DNA of 64,000 bases from Epiperipatus broadwayi (GCA_028023455.1 JAQFVV010000022.1:6343100-6407099), one strand, 5' to 3'; numbered from the stretch's first letter, positions 1 to 12,211 are shown. The notes: a model not told the origin generated them from the letters alone. Numbers and translations: made by a program.

Positions 1-1000
1 TAATTGCTTTTTGTACTCTAAATACATGTATTGAATGCAGTCCTAATTTACTGGGATTGGTATTTGCTTGTAATCTTAAGTGAAATTGCAGCTGTTTTCA
101 TTCCCCACATTCTCCTACTCTACATAAGATTATTATAGCAGTAAAATAAGTGATTTAGTCATATTAATAAATGCTACTTTTGAATAAAATGATAGATATG
201 TTTTTGAAAGTGATGATATTGTGTTTTCTAATATAATTATCTATCTATCTATCCTGGACCTGTTTACACAATGTCATGTAATTTAGGCAGAAAGGAAATC
301 CTAAAAATGGTGTGTGTTTTCCCTGAAACACTTGTATATGAATGGAACAAGCACTTGACCTGTCCAAATTAAAATTTTGAATATAGCTGTATATCCATTC
401 AATATCTTTATTAATGTGTGAAATCATTGTTTTTTTTTTTTATATCAAAAAATAGTAACATCATCCATATATATGACACAAAATATACTGTATCCCAAAA
501 TGGGTACATATATCCCTGGAAGTTATTTTCTATTGTGTAGAGTAGTGGATTTATGTATGTGGTAAATAAGAGAGCTGAGGGGTAATCCTTGTGGGTATTG
601 ATTGATATATATTAAAAGAAGATTATTTTTCTGTTAAGTGGTATGTGAGCATCTCTACTTATTAACAGACTTGTGATTAGATTTGATATGAGTTTGGATA
701 TTGTTTTTGCTCATGTTTCTATAAGAATACCAAATGGCAAAGCCATTTTTATGTCAAGTTGTATTGCTATTGGGCTTTTTTTTTTTTTGCATTATACACT
801 ATGTCTAAAACTGTTTTAAAGAGGAGCACTGCTTGGCCTGTTGAGTTTTTTCCCCAAATTGGAATTTGATAAATAATTGACCCATGAATATAAGTCTGAT
901 ATTTGTAACTGTTAGGATGATTTTTTGTAAAATGAAACTAATGACATTGGATATAGCCCCCTGATGACCTATAGCTCCTTTGATAGTAAATTGCTCATCT
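1..1000. other. AT-rich DNA, no gene
   Basis: I see no coding or RNA gene. A short CTAT run lies near 238-253 and homopolymer A/T tracts are scattered. The short frames here match no family that I know. Confidence 0.6.
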
Positions 1001-1005
1001 GATTT

Positions 1006-1860
1006 TTTTAGAATGGAAATTAAATTTTAAATAAATTGTATTTTCTTCTTCTAAATTACAATATTTTTAAAGACCTCCCCCGCCTCAAATGTTTATAATT
1101 AATAAAAAAAATATGAGATCATCTATAAAATAAACAAAGTTGTGGATTATATAAATTATTATTAATAACAATTTTTTGTAGTAAGGTATAAAAATTTATA
1201 AAGATTCTGATGGTCAATATTAGAAAATTATAATTTAAAATTATGATATTATTATTATCATCATAGTTTGAATTAATACTAAAAATAAAAATACAAACCA
1301 TGCAATTTCCTAACCCTACCCTACCCTTCTTCCACCCATTATTTATTAAGTTTTGACAAGTATATTCTTTTTAGAATGGAAAATAATTTGTATTTTTTTT
1401 CTTATATACAATATTGTTTAAAGATCCCCCCCCACCTCAATTCACAATTAATAAGCAAGTAATTTAAATTGCACTTTACTAAAAACTTTGCATAAATCAC
1501 AGCTAAACTTCAATTAAAGTAGGCTATGAATATGGAGACTTAAGTTCTCTGAAAGCACTTAGCCATATAACTCTTTAATAATATTTTAGACAAGCAGCAA
1601 TTTAAATTACTTACTACTCAAAGGTGAAGTAGAAAACTAGTATTTTATTTCAATTAATAAGCAAGAAAGTTTGAGATAATCTATATGCAAGCAGACAATC
1701 ACAGATTATGTAAATATTATTAATTTTTCAATATTTTTATTTATTATTAACCATAATTTTGTTGTACTAAGTAAGATATACAAATTTGTAATGATTCTAA
1801 TAAATTATTACAAAATTATAATAATTTCAAAAGATTAAGTAATAATATTATTATCTTTTA
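1006..1860. repeat. Degenerate duplicated AT-rich repeat (two copies)
   Basis: Copy 1 runs about 1006-1290. Copy 2 is split into 1370-1440 and 1651-1860. Both start with TTTTTAGAATGGAAA, pass through a C-run followed by CCTCAA, and continue into a shared stretch with TTATATAAATTATTATTAA-like text. Copy 2 is interrupted by the insertion at 1460-1650. The family is not identified. Confidence 0.55.
1460..1650. mobile_element. 191-bp insertion flanked by 15-bp direct repeats
   Basis: The 15-mer CAATTAATAAGCAAG occurs at 1445-1459 and again, unchanged, at 1651-1665, bracketing a segment missing from the other copy of the surrounding repeat. Within it, AAGTAATTTAAATTGC (1457-1472) and its reverse complement (1597-1612) form an inverted pair. 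A 15-bp exact flanking repeat is typical of a target-site duplication from LINE-mediated retrotransposition, but I see no poly-A tail or Pol III box, so the class is open. Confidence 0.5.
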
Positions 1861-1869
1861 AAAAAGAAT

Positions 1870-2570
1870 AATCTCTGCAAATAATGACTATATATGCGTG
1901 GAAATGTGTATACAGATGTTGTAGTACACCAAGTTAATATATATTTCTATTTATATAATATGAAGTATCAAAATGTGGATGTAGCATAAAATTTTTAATA
2001 TATAAGCAATTACTCTTAATGCTATTTTAAACAAATTAAAATTGTTTTATCAAAAATTAGCAATACATAAATATTTATAAAATATTTAATTTCTTGTATT
2101 TTCATACTAATTATTAATTACAAAAAATTATAAGTTTTCTTAATATATTAATTTTATAGAAACATCATATTTTATCTTTCCATTATGGAAATCTGAAGAT
2201 TAAATAAATCCACAAAATTCATCATGGAAATCTACAGTTAAAAAACTAATTCATAATGGTAAGTAGGCCAATTATATTCAGTTAATTAGATATCAATAAT
2301 GACAGATAATGGTATATACACATTAATATAATTTTATTATATATTAAGACATTTAAAAAAAAACAATAAAAATATGGAATAATGCTGTGAAATAATAGAT
2401 TTAGGATATATTTACATATGTAAATACTATACTATACTCTAATGTAAGTGAGATGTATGTGAAAGTACTCAATTATGCTCAAAAAAAAAAATGTATTCAT
2501 TCTAATAATGGAAATAAATGAGGATAAATATATTTTTTATAGTTTATATATTTCTGAATCTATAACACTA
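1870..2570. other. AT-rich DNA, no gene
   Basis: No recognisable coding or RNA gene. Dense A/T runs; nothing else stands out. Confidence 0.6.
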
Positions 2571-2576
2571 TCTCTT

Positions 2577-2705
2577 GCATGTGGTTTGGCACAGTTTGTA
2601 GAGTGTCGAACTTTGGATCGGGAAGTCCCAGGATCGATTCTAGTTCTTGAATTTCTTATGAAGTCCCGAACAATAAAGCCATATACCTTTTTTTTTTTTT
2701 TTTTG
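2577..2705 (+). mobile_element. tRNA-derived SINE
   Basis: A tRNA-like head starts near 2582. The box A region reads TTGGCACAGTTTGTAGAGTG and the box B region reads AGGATCGATTCTAG, close to the tRNA promoter consensus and spaced as in a tRNA. The anticodon loop looks like CTTTGGA, so a Gln(TTG)-type ancestor is possible. A short body follows and ends at a run of about 16 T at 2689-2704. The arms no longer pair cleanly, so this is a SINE or tRNA pseudogene, not a working tRNA. Confidence 0.65.
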
Positions 2706-2709
2706 CTTG

Positions 2710-3700
2710 CAGTAAATGATTTGATTTGGTGTCATTATTTTTAGTAAATCTTATTAAAAACTTCAAATAGACAGCACTTTTTGAAATAATGTTATTGTTT
2801 AATGTCACTGTTTCTGGATCATCTTTTCTGCTAAAATCATATTACATAGACTTAACTTTTTTTGTTGCAACATGTTACTGTTTAATAGAATATTCTTTCT
2901 ATTCATATTTTCTACCTTCAAATTTAATATTTTTTCCAATTTTTAGTAAATACTCATTATGTATGGATATAATTTAAAAGTTTTTGGAGCACAAATAATA
3001 TTGCAAATTTTTATTAACATCTAGCTTGAAACCTTTTAGTGTAATCTTTCTTATAAGGATTTTGTTGTTATTGTATGTGTTAATAGTCAGTCAGCAACAT
3101 AATCTATTAATGTTTAATGCATTTTTATTAAATATCTTCAGAAATTTTAAAAAAATGTAACAAATTATATATTTATTTTGATATAAAATAAACATAAAAC
3201 ATAATGTGTGCTTCCCTTTTCAACTGATGAATTTTCAACACTTATAAAAAGAAAAATATGTAAATATTTCTATTTACAAATAAAAAAATAAGCATAGAAA
3301 TAACTTGTCAAATACAAATATTTCTAAATATCAAATTAGGACTTTTTTAAAACACCCGCACACACAAAAATAGAATATGGCTTTATAAAAGGGGGAAAAA
3401 ACTGCTTTTTCAAAAAAGCATGCCAGATTTTTTGCCTAACTATAATTAAAATATAAAATATAATATAATTAAAATATAACTAAAATTAAAATATAAAAGC
3501 ACTGCAAATGAAGAAAACTAGATTTACTGACTGCCCAATTAATTTGTGGTGGTGGTGGGATAAGACTGCTGATCTCCAGAAATAAAGGAAGATCAATATT
3601 TGGCAAATTGATGATTTATTCATGTTGAATAATAGAACAGCTTCAAAAAATGATTTTTTTTTCTTTCAACACTAATTCATTTATTTTTCTTTTATCTCAT
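2710..3700. other. AT-rich DNA, no gene
   Basis: Short frames are present, but none resembles a known protein. A GTGGTGGTGGTGG micro-run is at about 3546. No further structure seen. Confidence 0.55.
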
Positions 3701-3711
3701 TTAAAAAAAGA

Positions 3712-4606
3712 TACTTGTGAGTTTTCCTATAAACCAAGATGGCAACATATATTTTTAATAAATATAGTTTTGGGGACCCCAAAAAATGCCTGCTATGAAC
3801 ATATTTAATATTTACATTTTATTCCTGTTATTTTTAAAAAAAAAAGAAATAATTGTGGAAAAATTAATTACAATATTTACAGTTGATTTTATTTTTTTTA
3901 TATTGTGACCATTAATGCACACTTTTCAGAAGGGTAAGATCTTGTACCTTTGAAAATAGTCCACTGCATCATGTTCTGTAACAGGAAGGTCCCAAATTTT
4001 TATCATTATGACAATTTACCAAAAAAACTGCTGACAAAAAAAAAACAGGCTGAATTGAACCAAAGTCGACAATATTAAAAATGTCTCTCCACTTCCCACA
4101 TTATATTATACTATTTTGAATTTAAGCCACACTTTATTTAAATTCTGAAGATATAAAATCAGGATGTGGCTTAAATTTAAGCGAATATTTTAACATCTTA
4201 TTTCTGCTGATCTCCCACTCTCCAACAATCACGTCTATGCTTTACGCTCTATAAGGAAGCATATAGTATTATGATCTTTAATAGCAGTTTTTTCAGGAGT
4301 TTCCCATTCACACTTTTCTTTTAGTTCCTTTTTAAGTAAATAAAAATTATTATTTTTCTGTACATATTATAAAGTCATTTTTATATTTTTTTCCAATTTT
4401 AAAATCCTACTATAGTTTAAATTCAAGGAAGGATTAAATTTGAAGCAATATGGTAAATAAATAAAAAAAAATAGTTTCTTATCATCAGAATTTATTCATT
4501 TTGTTTTCATTTAACAAGTAACATATCTTCGGTGGTTTGTAGGTCCTCGAATATATTTATCAAAAATACAGGCTGCCATCTTGGTTTACAGAAAAACTCA
4601 TAAGTA
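3712..4606. mobile_element. DNA transposon/MITE with ~55-bp terminal inverted repeats
   Basis: The left end (from 3712) begins TACTTGTGAGTTTTCC and the reverse complement of the right end (to 4606) begins TACTTATGAGTTTTTC. Both continue through AAACCAAGATGGCA and AATAAATATA, with about 48 of 55 positions matching. No transposase is visible inside, so it is non-autonomous. The terminal TA on each side could be a TA target duplication, as in Tc1/mariner-type elements, but the superfamily is not settled. Confidence 0.75.
4119..4177. repeat. 13-bp perfect stem-loop inside the 3712-4606 element
   Basis: AATTTAAGCCACA at 4119-4131 is matched by its exact reverse complement at 4165-4177 with a 33-nt spacer. 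It sits near the middle of the inverted-repeat element and may be a remnant of internal symmetry. Confidence 0.6.
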
Positions 4607-4609
4607 CCA

Positions 4610-7235
4610 AAAAACAAATATTTCAACTTCTTTTAGACTGCAAAATTGCTATCATCATTAATTTTGTAATTAGGAGCCATTTTAAATAATATTTTGATTT
4701 TATAATAGTAACATAGAGAATGCAAATGCTTTTAATTGCAGCAACAAGACAAAAAGCAAGATAAAGAAATGATTGTTCCTATACCAACAAGTGGCATACA
4801 TCTCAAACTTAACAATACATGTAAAATTACATGTTATTGTATTTTCACATTTGGTAAATGCTGATGTTGTTTACTTTATTGAAAATATATCAACTAAATG
4901 AATAAATTTAGTAAATACATAAAAAAGATTATATTAGAACTTGTTAAATGAAAAGGAATAAAAACAAATCGTGGAATAAATTGACTCATTAAGTAATAAT
5001 TCTAACTCCAAAGTTTCTCAGTCTTGTTGACCTTTAAAAAAAATTACATTGAATTATTGCCAAATAAAGAAATATGAAAAAAGTCACTGAATAAGCTGAC
5101 CTGCATCATAAATACACAGAAGAAAAATAATAAATTAAAAAATGAAAAATATTTCTGTAGTGTTATTCATTATTGGATAATCTCTAATCTAATGAATGAC
5201 TAATAGAAATTATTTATAAGTTAAGTCATTAAAAATAAAATGCTACATTACTGTTATTGACTTAAATACTGTTAAAATAAAAAAATGGATCTACAAAATT
5301 CACATTCACTTCCATAATAATAATATAAACTGCTTTTATAAATGAAATTGACTTAATCAAAAGAGCATTCACTAGGATTAGTTTTTATCCTTATTCATAA
5401 TTTTTTACACAGCTATTAATAACATAACATATAGTCATTTATAAATGCAATAAATAGACTTTCAGTAACTTCAACTAATTTTAATTAATGAATAAAAATT
5501 CATCTAATACAGTAATCATAAGTAGGTTAATATTTGTTATACCCCCCCCCCCCAACGACCACCACCCAAAAGCTATGCGACATATCATGAAAGCTATTGT
5601 GACTGTTTGGAATATGACTTAATGATTGTAGATATATTCAGAGGCGGCTGCTTTGCTTGTTATCACAGTGACAATGTGATAGGTACTCATTTTAATAATG
5701 ATTTACCAAATTTGTAAAGCTGCAGCAGATTTTCCAAAATTGAAAGTCAATTAAAATGCATGCAAGCTCCAAGGCATTTAACTACAGATGTTTTAAATCA
5801 ATGCTCAAATAAAAAAGATGCCTGTGTATTGCAAGTTATAAAAGCTTTTTTTAAAAAAATTATTTATTCCCTAAAGAGTTCCAGATTGATATTCTTTAAT
5901 TTACTTGTTACTTTTTAAAAAAATATATTTACTCTTAAAAATAATATACAGATGATTGGCAGCAGATCAGCACTAATACCTTCCTTAAAGGTACTCTGTT
6001 CATATTTAATTTCTGAATGCCTTTATTAATTGTTAATAGAATATTTGGCTGGGCTTAATAAATTCTTGCTGATATCTAGAAAATAATTGATAATATAATT
6101 CAGATAGATATAGGATCACTATTTTATAATCAGAATTCTGCAGCTATATAAACTCATTTGCACTTCACATTAATTTTTTTTTTTGATAATTGCAATTCAG
6201 AATCCATATGCATTTACAAATGAAACTAACTAATTGATTTAAAACTTTTATATTATAAAAAATAAAAATAATAACATAAGCGCAATTGCTTTGGATTTAT
6301 AAAAAGTTGGTTTTGGACATAAAAATTTTTTAGCAATATATATATGTTTTAAATCTTCAAAATATGTAAAATGGTAAAAAAAAAAAAATTATTTATTTTC
6401 ACATTTTGAAAAAAAACTTTAGTTTCATTAATTCTTGAAATAGAAAATTCTTACAGATTCTGAAAATTATACACTTTTTTAAATCTTTGAGACTTTCTTT
6501 TGCTCTGAATCCTAATGTTTTCTGTCTTACTTTCAAAGAAGTTGATTTATTGCAAATGTAAAAGCAACTTTAAACAAGTAACTGTGATTTAAAAATGAAA
6601 AACAGATCAAAATGTGCAATTATATAAACTATCTGCCTTCATCAAAATGCATGCATATTTATTGTGAAATATTCTCATGTAAGATATTGTGAAGAAGCCA
6701 TTAATGATCAATAAAAGCGCTTAGACTAAAATATTGCAATTACAGTAGTAAATAATTATAATAAACTTTATTTCATTTAGACTTTTTTATTCTTCAATAC
6801 TATAATTTATTTGTTTTTAATATTCTGTACAAAAATTATACAATATTTACTTTTTATTAGTATTAAGCAAAAAATGACATTTTTTACATAGTTATATGCT
6901 TTATAACCTATTAAGTTTATTGGAAAGAAAAAAGTGCAAACATTTTTATTTCTTGATGTTTTGTCATAATGAATTACTTTCTGGAAAATGATTTTACATA
7001 TGTTTTTAATCACAATTTAAAAAAAAAATCTAAATAATAGCATTCACTACATTTTTCATTGCAATTTTCATTTTTTAAGCAACATACAGCATTTTATTTT
7101 TGCATTTTCCAATAGAAATTATTGTAATGTAGTCAAATCAATTTAATAAAATTCAGTATGGTACTTTCGAATGGATTAAAAATATTTTATCTTATTCATT
7201 ACCGCTTCTTAAAACTATCATATAATATATTCTAA
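4610..7235. other. AT-rich DNA, no gene
   Basis: No gene seen. It has a poly-C run near 5542-5554 followed by an ACGACCACCACCC stretch, and a less AT-rich patch at about 5550-5770 that I cannot assign. A short hairpin ATCACA...TGTGAT lies near 5662-5680. The rest is AT-rich. Confidence 0.5.
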
Positions 7236-7389
7236 AACCAGTATCATTACACATTTTAATTTCTGTAGTCACTTTCAAATAATTCTCTATTTTTCCAGTG
7301 ACTTCTGTGAAAGTTATGAAGCTGTAATAAATCTAATACTAAGCTTTATAACAATTTCACATCATTTCTGAAATATATCTGACATGAAC

Positions 7390-8290
7390 CCCTTGGATGC
7401 AATTTGATTTTTTAAAGTATATGTTTATTTCCATCTTCAAAATCTGTTGGTAATATTTTTAACTGATTTATACGTTTGAATTTAAATTCATAGAAATGTT
7501 TCTGAAGTTTAGAAATATCAACTATGAATATTCTTTTCTTAATAATTTTTGTCATTCTAATCTTGCATTAACATGTATCTTACATTTCACTAATTGATGA
7601 TCACTTCCTGTGTCAAATTTATTAACAACATTACAATCTTGAAAATAAATCCATATTTTCTGTTAATCAAAATATAATCAAATTCTGCTGTACTTTCATT
7701 TGGATACCTCCACGTCCATTTGCATTTTTCTCAAAAAAATAAATTTATAATATAGTTTTTCATTTTAAGTAAACACCATGAATCAAATTTACTCATCATT
7801 TGTTCGCCAATTATAGCATTAAAATTCCCCATATTTGGTCAGATCAAAAATCTTTTATACATCCATATAAAAATTCTTTTCTTTATCACTAAGCATAAAG
7901 CTGAATTATCTGTATTTGATATCTTCTATTAAGTTGAATAACTAATCTTAGCACTCTGTCTGATTTAACATCGATCTCCATAATGTTGTCCTTCCACTTT
8001 TTATTTTTAATGATTCCTACTCCACTTCTGCTTCTAATATTTGTCTTTATAGTATTGTACATGTCCACTTTTTACATCAAATGTCTTTTCACCTTTCCTT
8101 CTAACTTCACAAAGTCCAAAAATATCCCATTTAATATTATAGACATCTCTTCTAATTTGTACAATCTTCCTTCAATTGAAAATAATTTACAGTTGTAAGT
8201 ACCTAAATAAAATATTGTCATCAAATGGCAACCTAGGTTCACAATCAGGGGGTTCTTAGACAAGACCGGTCTGAATAGAATTTTTGCAAA
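7390..8290 (-). pseudogene. RTE/BovB-type LINE, apurinic endonuclease half (inverted)
   Basis: On the minus strand, the segment near 8220 reads YLGTYNCKLFS followed by RLYKLEEM, the usual start of the endonuclease of RTE/BovB elements (LGTYN, then the LEE region). Further 5' to 3' on the minus strand come WTWRYPNESTAEFDYIL and KFDTGSDHQLV around 7580-7720, matching the W-RYPN...DYIL and GSDH motifs of that fold. Many stops and frameshifts break it. It lies head-to-head with the reverse transcriptase on the plus strand (from about 8280), as expected for a 5' inversion made at insertion by twin priming. Weaker similarity may reach about 7240. It is not functional. Confidence 0.72.
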
Positions 8291-10150
8291 ATAGTACGAA
8301 AAAATTAATAATGATATAAGAAAGTATAATTGTGAATCGGCAAGGAAAGCTATAGAAGAGAATAAAAATATCAAAAATATAAAAGAACATACATTAATAA
8401 GAAACTTGTTTCTGCAATAAGAAAAGATGGAACAATTACTTAAGAAATGATATCATGAAATATAAGGGAGAGTTAAAAAATCGGATAGCAATAAAGAACA
8501 AAAAAAAGTACCCTCTACAATTCTTAAATCTGAATAGCCCTGGATTTTACATAACGAAGTGAGATATGCAATTAAATCTATGAAGAAGAGAAAAGCTCCA
8601 GATAATGATAGAATGGCAGTCCTCTCTTAGCGTGTTAAAACCGCTTGAGGGCATAATTTCTATGCAAATGCACAGAAATATGCCATTTAAGTGGTCGTGT
8701 CACTATATAACATTCTATTTCAATGCTTAAGTATAGAAAGTCTGTTTCTTGTTTGTGGCGCCTATTTCTATGCTACAGTACAGAAATAGGACATTCATTC
8801 TACAGCAGTGGCCGCTGCTTATGGTGAACTTAGTGTTACGCAATTTATATGAGCAATCCCATTTTAAATTTCGCTATGGTATTTTGTGAGGGTGTCTGGA
8901 TTTGAGACTGTCAAAAGTCTTAAAATTTGCATGCCCAAGTCATTATTTTCCAAATCCAATGGGTAGTACGAGGCAATAAAAATTATGAAAATTTTGCCCC
9001 ACTTTTATAGAATTATAATATATATTTTAGGTCAAGAAATAGAAAAATTGTTGTTAAATTTATATACCAAATGTCTAAATGATAAAGATGTATCAAATGA
9101 TTGAAGAATGCAGTACTAGTATTAATAGTTAAAAGTGATAATAAAAAAGATATTAGAAATTACAGGCGTAGCAATATTTTATTAGTTCTATATAAACTTT
9201 TTACCAAAATAATTACAATTTTTCTGCAGCAAGCTTGGAATTTTAACAAACCAAAAGTGGTTTTAGTACAGTGGTTATATCCAAGTATTGAGAGAAGTTA
9301 TAGAAAAAAACCAATGAATATCACTTTCCATTATACTTTGCATTTGTACTTTATAAAATTACATTGGATTCTATTAAACATTTCTTCAGTGATTAAAGCA
9401 CTGAATCGAGATATAGACCCAGGAAATAATCATATTCTAAAGAATATTTATCAAAATGCAACAGCAATGGTGGAAATTAAGATATTAAATGTAAATGGAG
9501 ATTATTTAAGTCATCTAGATTTAATAGATGATGTAATTGTTTTTTGCAAATAATGCTTCAGAAAATATTGCAAGAGTTTATCACACAAAAGTAAGAAAAT
9601 AAGACTAAAAGTAAATGCTAAAAATATTGAAGTAAAATTTAAAGGATTTTCTGAAAAGAAAATAAAGACTGATAATGATAAATTAGAAGTTAACAATTAT
9701 AAATACCTTGATAAGATTATTAATACATATGGAAAATATAATCACAGTAATTAAACTTGGATGGAATGCTTTTCACAGAAATAAAAGGAAAATTTTTAAT
9801 GTATTAATAAAAGGGCAATATAGAGATTTCAGACCACTCAACGAAGTATGAAGTAATTTATATTAGGAGTAGCAAGAAAGGATCAAAAACAAAATAAAAG
9901 GGTGAGAGAACAAATAGCCGTTATTGACATTATTGAAAGAATTAATAGATTGAAGTGGAACAAAGTTGGACATATTACTAGAAAAGATGACAGTTGAAAT
10001 CTTAAACTGGATTCAAAGAGATTGTAAAATATCTAGAAAGCGACAATGTGATAGATGGATAAAATAAAGAAATGTGTTGGGGTATAGAGAAGAGGATAGA
10101 TATCAGAGAAACAAGAAAACTTGGAGAAACCATCCTACAGTGGACCAATA
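8280..10150 (+). pseudogene. RTE/BovB-type LINE, reverse transcriptase half
   Basis: The plus strand shows the RTE sequence in order: INNDIRKYNCESARKAIEE (about 8305), KSMKKRKAPDNDRM (about 8575-8612, the K-APG-DG box), an insertion of foreign DNA at 8615-9005, then LGQEIEKLLLNLYTKCL (about 9030), KKDIRNYRR (about 9145), YKLFTKIIT (about 9190) and the catalytic-site region SHLDLIDDVIVF (about 9508-9545), where the double Asp survives. The C-terminal domain follows with LGVARKDQK and WNKVGHITRKDD near 9860-9990. Stops and frameshifts are frequent. A second copy lies on the minus strand at 14215-15965. The element is dead. Confidence 0.82.
8615..9005 (+). mobile_element. GGT-family DNA element, short copy inside the LINE reverse transcriptase
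   Basis: The left end reads GGCAGTCCTCTCTTAG and continues to CCGCTTGAGGGC and GCACAGAAATATGCCATTTA, aligning with the left end of the element at 59999 (GGTAGTCGTTGACTAG, then CCGCTTGATGGC and the same GCACAGAAATATGCCATTTA). It is flanked by GATAGAAT (8607-8614) and TATAGAAT (9006-9013), a 7/8 match. LINE coding resumes on the far side. The right end has decayed and lacks a clear ACC terminus. Confidence 0.6.
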
Positions 10151-10589
10151 ATGCTTGAAAATGATAATAATATTGTCACTAGAATCAATTTGCAAAAAGG
10201 ACAAACCTATTAGTCAAGAAATAATGCTGATTACATTGTCAAACCTATTCTATGATTGGCAATTCCTTTTCTTAGATAGAATTTCTATGTGATTCTGCCC
10301 CTGAAAACTTTTTGATGAATTAGAAAATATAATGAAAGACATAATTTAGCAATTTATAATAATTTTATGTTATTTCTCCCTTATTCAATTTCATTTGATG
10401 TGATTATTGCTAGGTTAAATTAGTAAAAATGTCAATAATTTTGTTTTCTGATAAGATAAATATGCCATATCTGTTATTATGAATAATATTTCCCCAATGT
10501 GAATATTGCACAGTTAATATAAAAATATGTATTATTACATTTTATTTTCAGAGAAAAAAAAATTATTTTTTAGTGTTACACAAATTTCT

Positions 10590-10627
10590 TGATTCCACAA
10601 TCCCTCAAAATGGGTTGTGCACCACTG
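10590..10627. repeat. Possible hAT terminus remnant
   Basis: Read as reverse complement, the sequence ending at 10627 is CAGTGGTGCACAACCC followed by ATTTTGAGGG, the style of a hAT terminal repeat (CAGTGGT...). No matching opposite end or duplication was found, so it may be a truncated element or chance. Confidence 0.3.
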
Positions 10628-10639
10628 CTCTATATAAAA

Positions 10640-11250
10640 CAATCTCAAAAAGTAATAAATTTGCTTCAAATGAAAATTGATGATATATCAATATCAAAAA
10701 TGGAAACCTAAAAATCAATTATACAATATGATGTGGACATGATTACACTTCAAGAGTATCATTATTTTTCTAAAAAGGTACATCTTAAAATTCGTGACTT
10801 CACATCATTCTGAAAAAAATGCATTCAAAAACGTATTTTTTGGTTATCTATGTTTTGAAAACAATCTAGGAAAGCAAACAAGGAATGAAAGCAATTCAAG
10901 TGATATGGCATCACTATTTGTGGATAAATAATCTTTACAAATAATATAATGTTTATAAACTTCCCAATTAAATTGTGATTAATTTTGCTCTCTAAGTTTA
11001 ATCTTCTATACATTTTTGTAAAAACTGGAGATTTCAATTACCATAGTAACCACCTTTGGAATAATATAATGGAGATTTTCAACATTTAGAATGAACCTTC
11101 TAAACAAGTTACATCCTTAACAATACCCCCCCAATATTCCATTCAGGCAGAAGAGCACAGAAATAACCTCCCAATTTTGTTTTGTATTATTTCAGAAAAA
11201 ATATTTACAATTTAAGAATACTAATAAAATCTATCTATCCCCTTCTTGCT
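10640..11250 (+). pseudogene. Jockey-like LINE endonuclease fragment
   Basis: The plus strand keeps dispersed endonuclease motifs: ITLQEYHYFSKKVHLKIRDF near 10745 (the LQE-H box), TGDFNYHSNHLWNN near 11024-11065 (the GDFN-H...W box) and PPIFHSGRRAQK near 11125-11165 (the FHSGR region). They occur in family order and spacing but in different frames, with stops between. No reverse transcriptase follows; the GGT-family element begins at 11430. The LINE type is distinct from the RTE copies nearby. Confidence 0.6.
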
Positions 11251-11494
11251 ATGATAAATTTAACAAACAGGACAATAATTATCAAAGAATCTACTTCTTA
11301 AAAATACTGGGGAAAAAAAATCATTCTGGATTAGAATAAATCTAGAAATTGAAAATTATTAACAAATTTATAAAATCCTCTGATAGTGTTAGAAAATAAA
11401 TAAAAATCAGAGAAAAACAAAATTTTATGGGTAATCATCTGAAATCTGGGCACAGCTGCTTGATGGTATTGTTTATATGTCAAAATACATTAAA

Positions 11495-11720
11495 ATGCCG
11501 TTTCTGCGACAGGCCTTACGGCTAATACAACATTTATATTGTATTACCCATTAGCAGGCCACTTTACATGACATTGCACAAAAATATTACGGCCTGTTTT
11601 ATGCTTCGATGCAGTTCCTGCGGCGGCCTTACGGTTAATACAACATATATATTGTGTTACCCATTAGCAGGCCACTGTGCATGATATTGCACAAAAATAT
11701 TACGGCCTATTTTGTGCTTC
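11495..11720. repeat. Two tandem 113-bp units
   Basis: GGCCTTACGG recurs at 11512 and 11625, a period of 113. Each unit also contains TACCCATTAGCAGGCCACT and CACAAAAATATTACGGCCT. The same AGCAGGCC and GTGCTTCA text appears once in the element at 59999. The units are subterminal repeats inside the GGT-family element. Confidence 0.8.
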
Positions 11721-12211
11721 AAAATTATTTACGCGTATTTGTTCTATTCATAGCTGATTACCGTATCACTTGTGGGTGTTTTAATTGCAACTCGGTACAA
11801 CTTTTCAAATCTCCATAATAGAGTAATGTCATTTATATTTAAATAATGTTGTTAATTACTAATAATTGTCATATGGTCCCCATCCTTCCCTAAAAAAATA
11901 TTAATATGTAAAAAAATTGGGAATGGGCATGTTCGAACATGCTTTGACAAAGTTCTCGCACTAAGTCACGTTTCAGCATGGAAAATATACGAGACCAATA
12001 AAATGTCTGGATAGAAAGTGCAATTTTTAAACTTTTCAGAAAGTGAGACTGTGTCAAAAGCTTCAGGAACATGTCGTCCTCCTAAATACCACACTTTTTA
12101 TTACAGCAATAAAATAATAAATAAAAATAAGTTCAAAAAGTCTAAAGTTTGTGTGTTGTTGTTTTTTTACTTCATTAGAAATTGGCAAGTATTTGGATTA
12201 TCTTTTTTCAG

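Noticed and set aside
238-253. CTAT microsatellite
   Set aside because: Too short to matter beyond noting it.
5655-5690. Hairpin considered as a microRNA precursor
   Set aside because: The stem is only about 6 bp, far shorter than a precursor arm.
7983-8198. 71-codon plus-strand frame rich in Leu/Phe, membrane-protein-like
   Set aside because: It is the complement of the LINE endonuclease; A/T-rich antisense sequence mimics hydrophobic segments.
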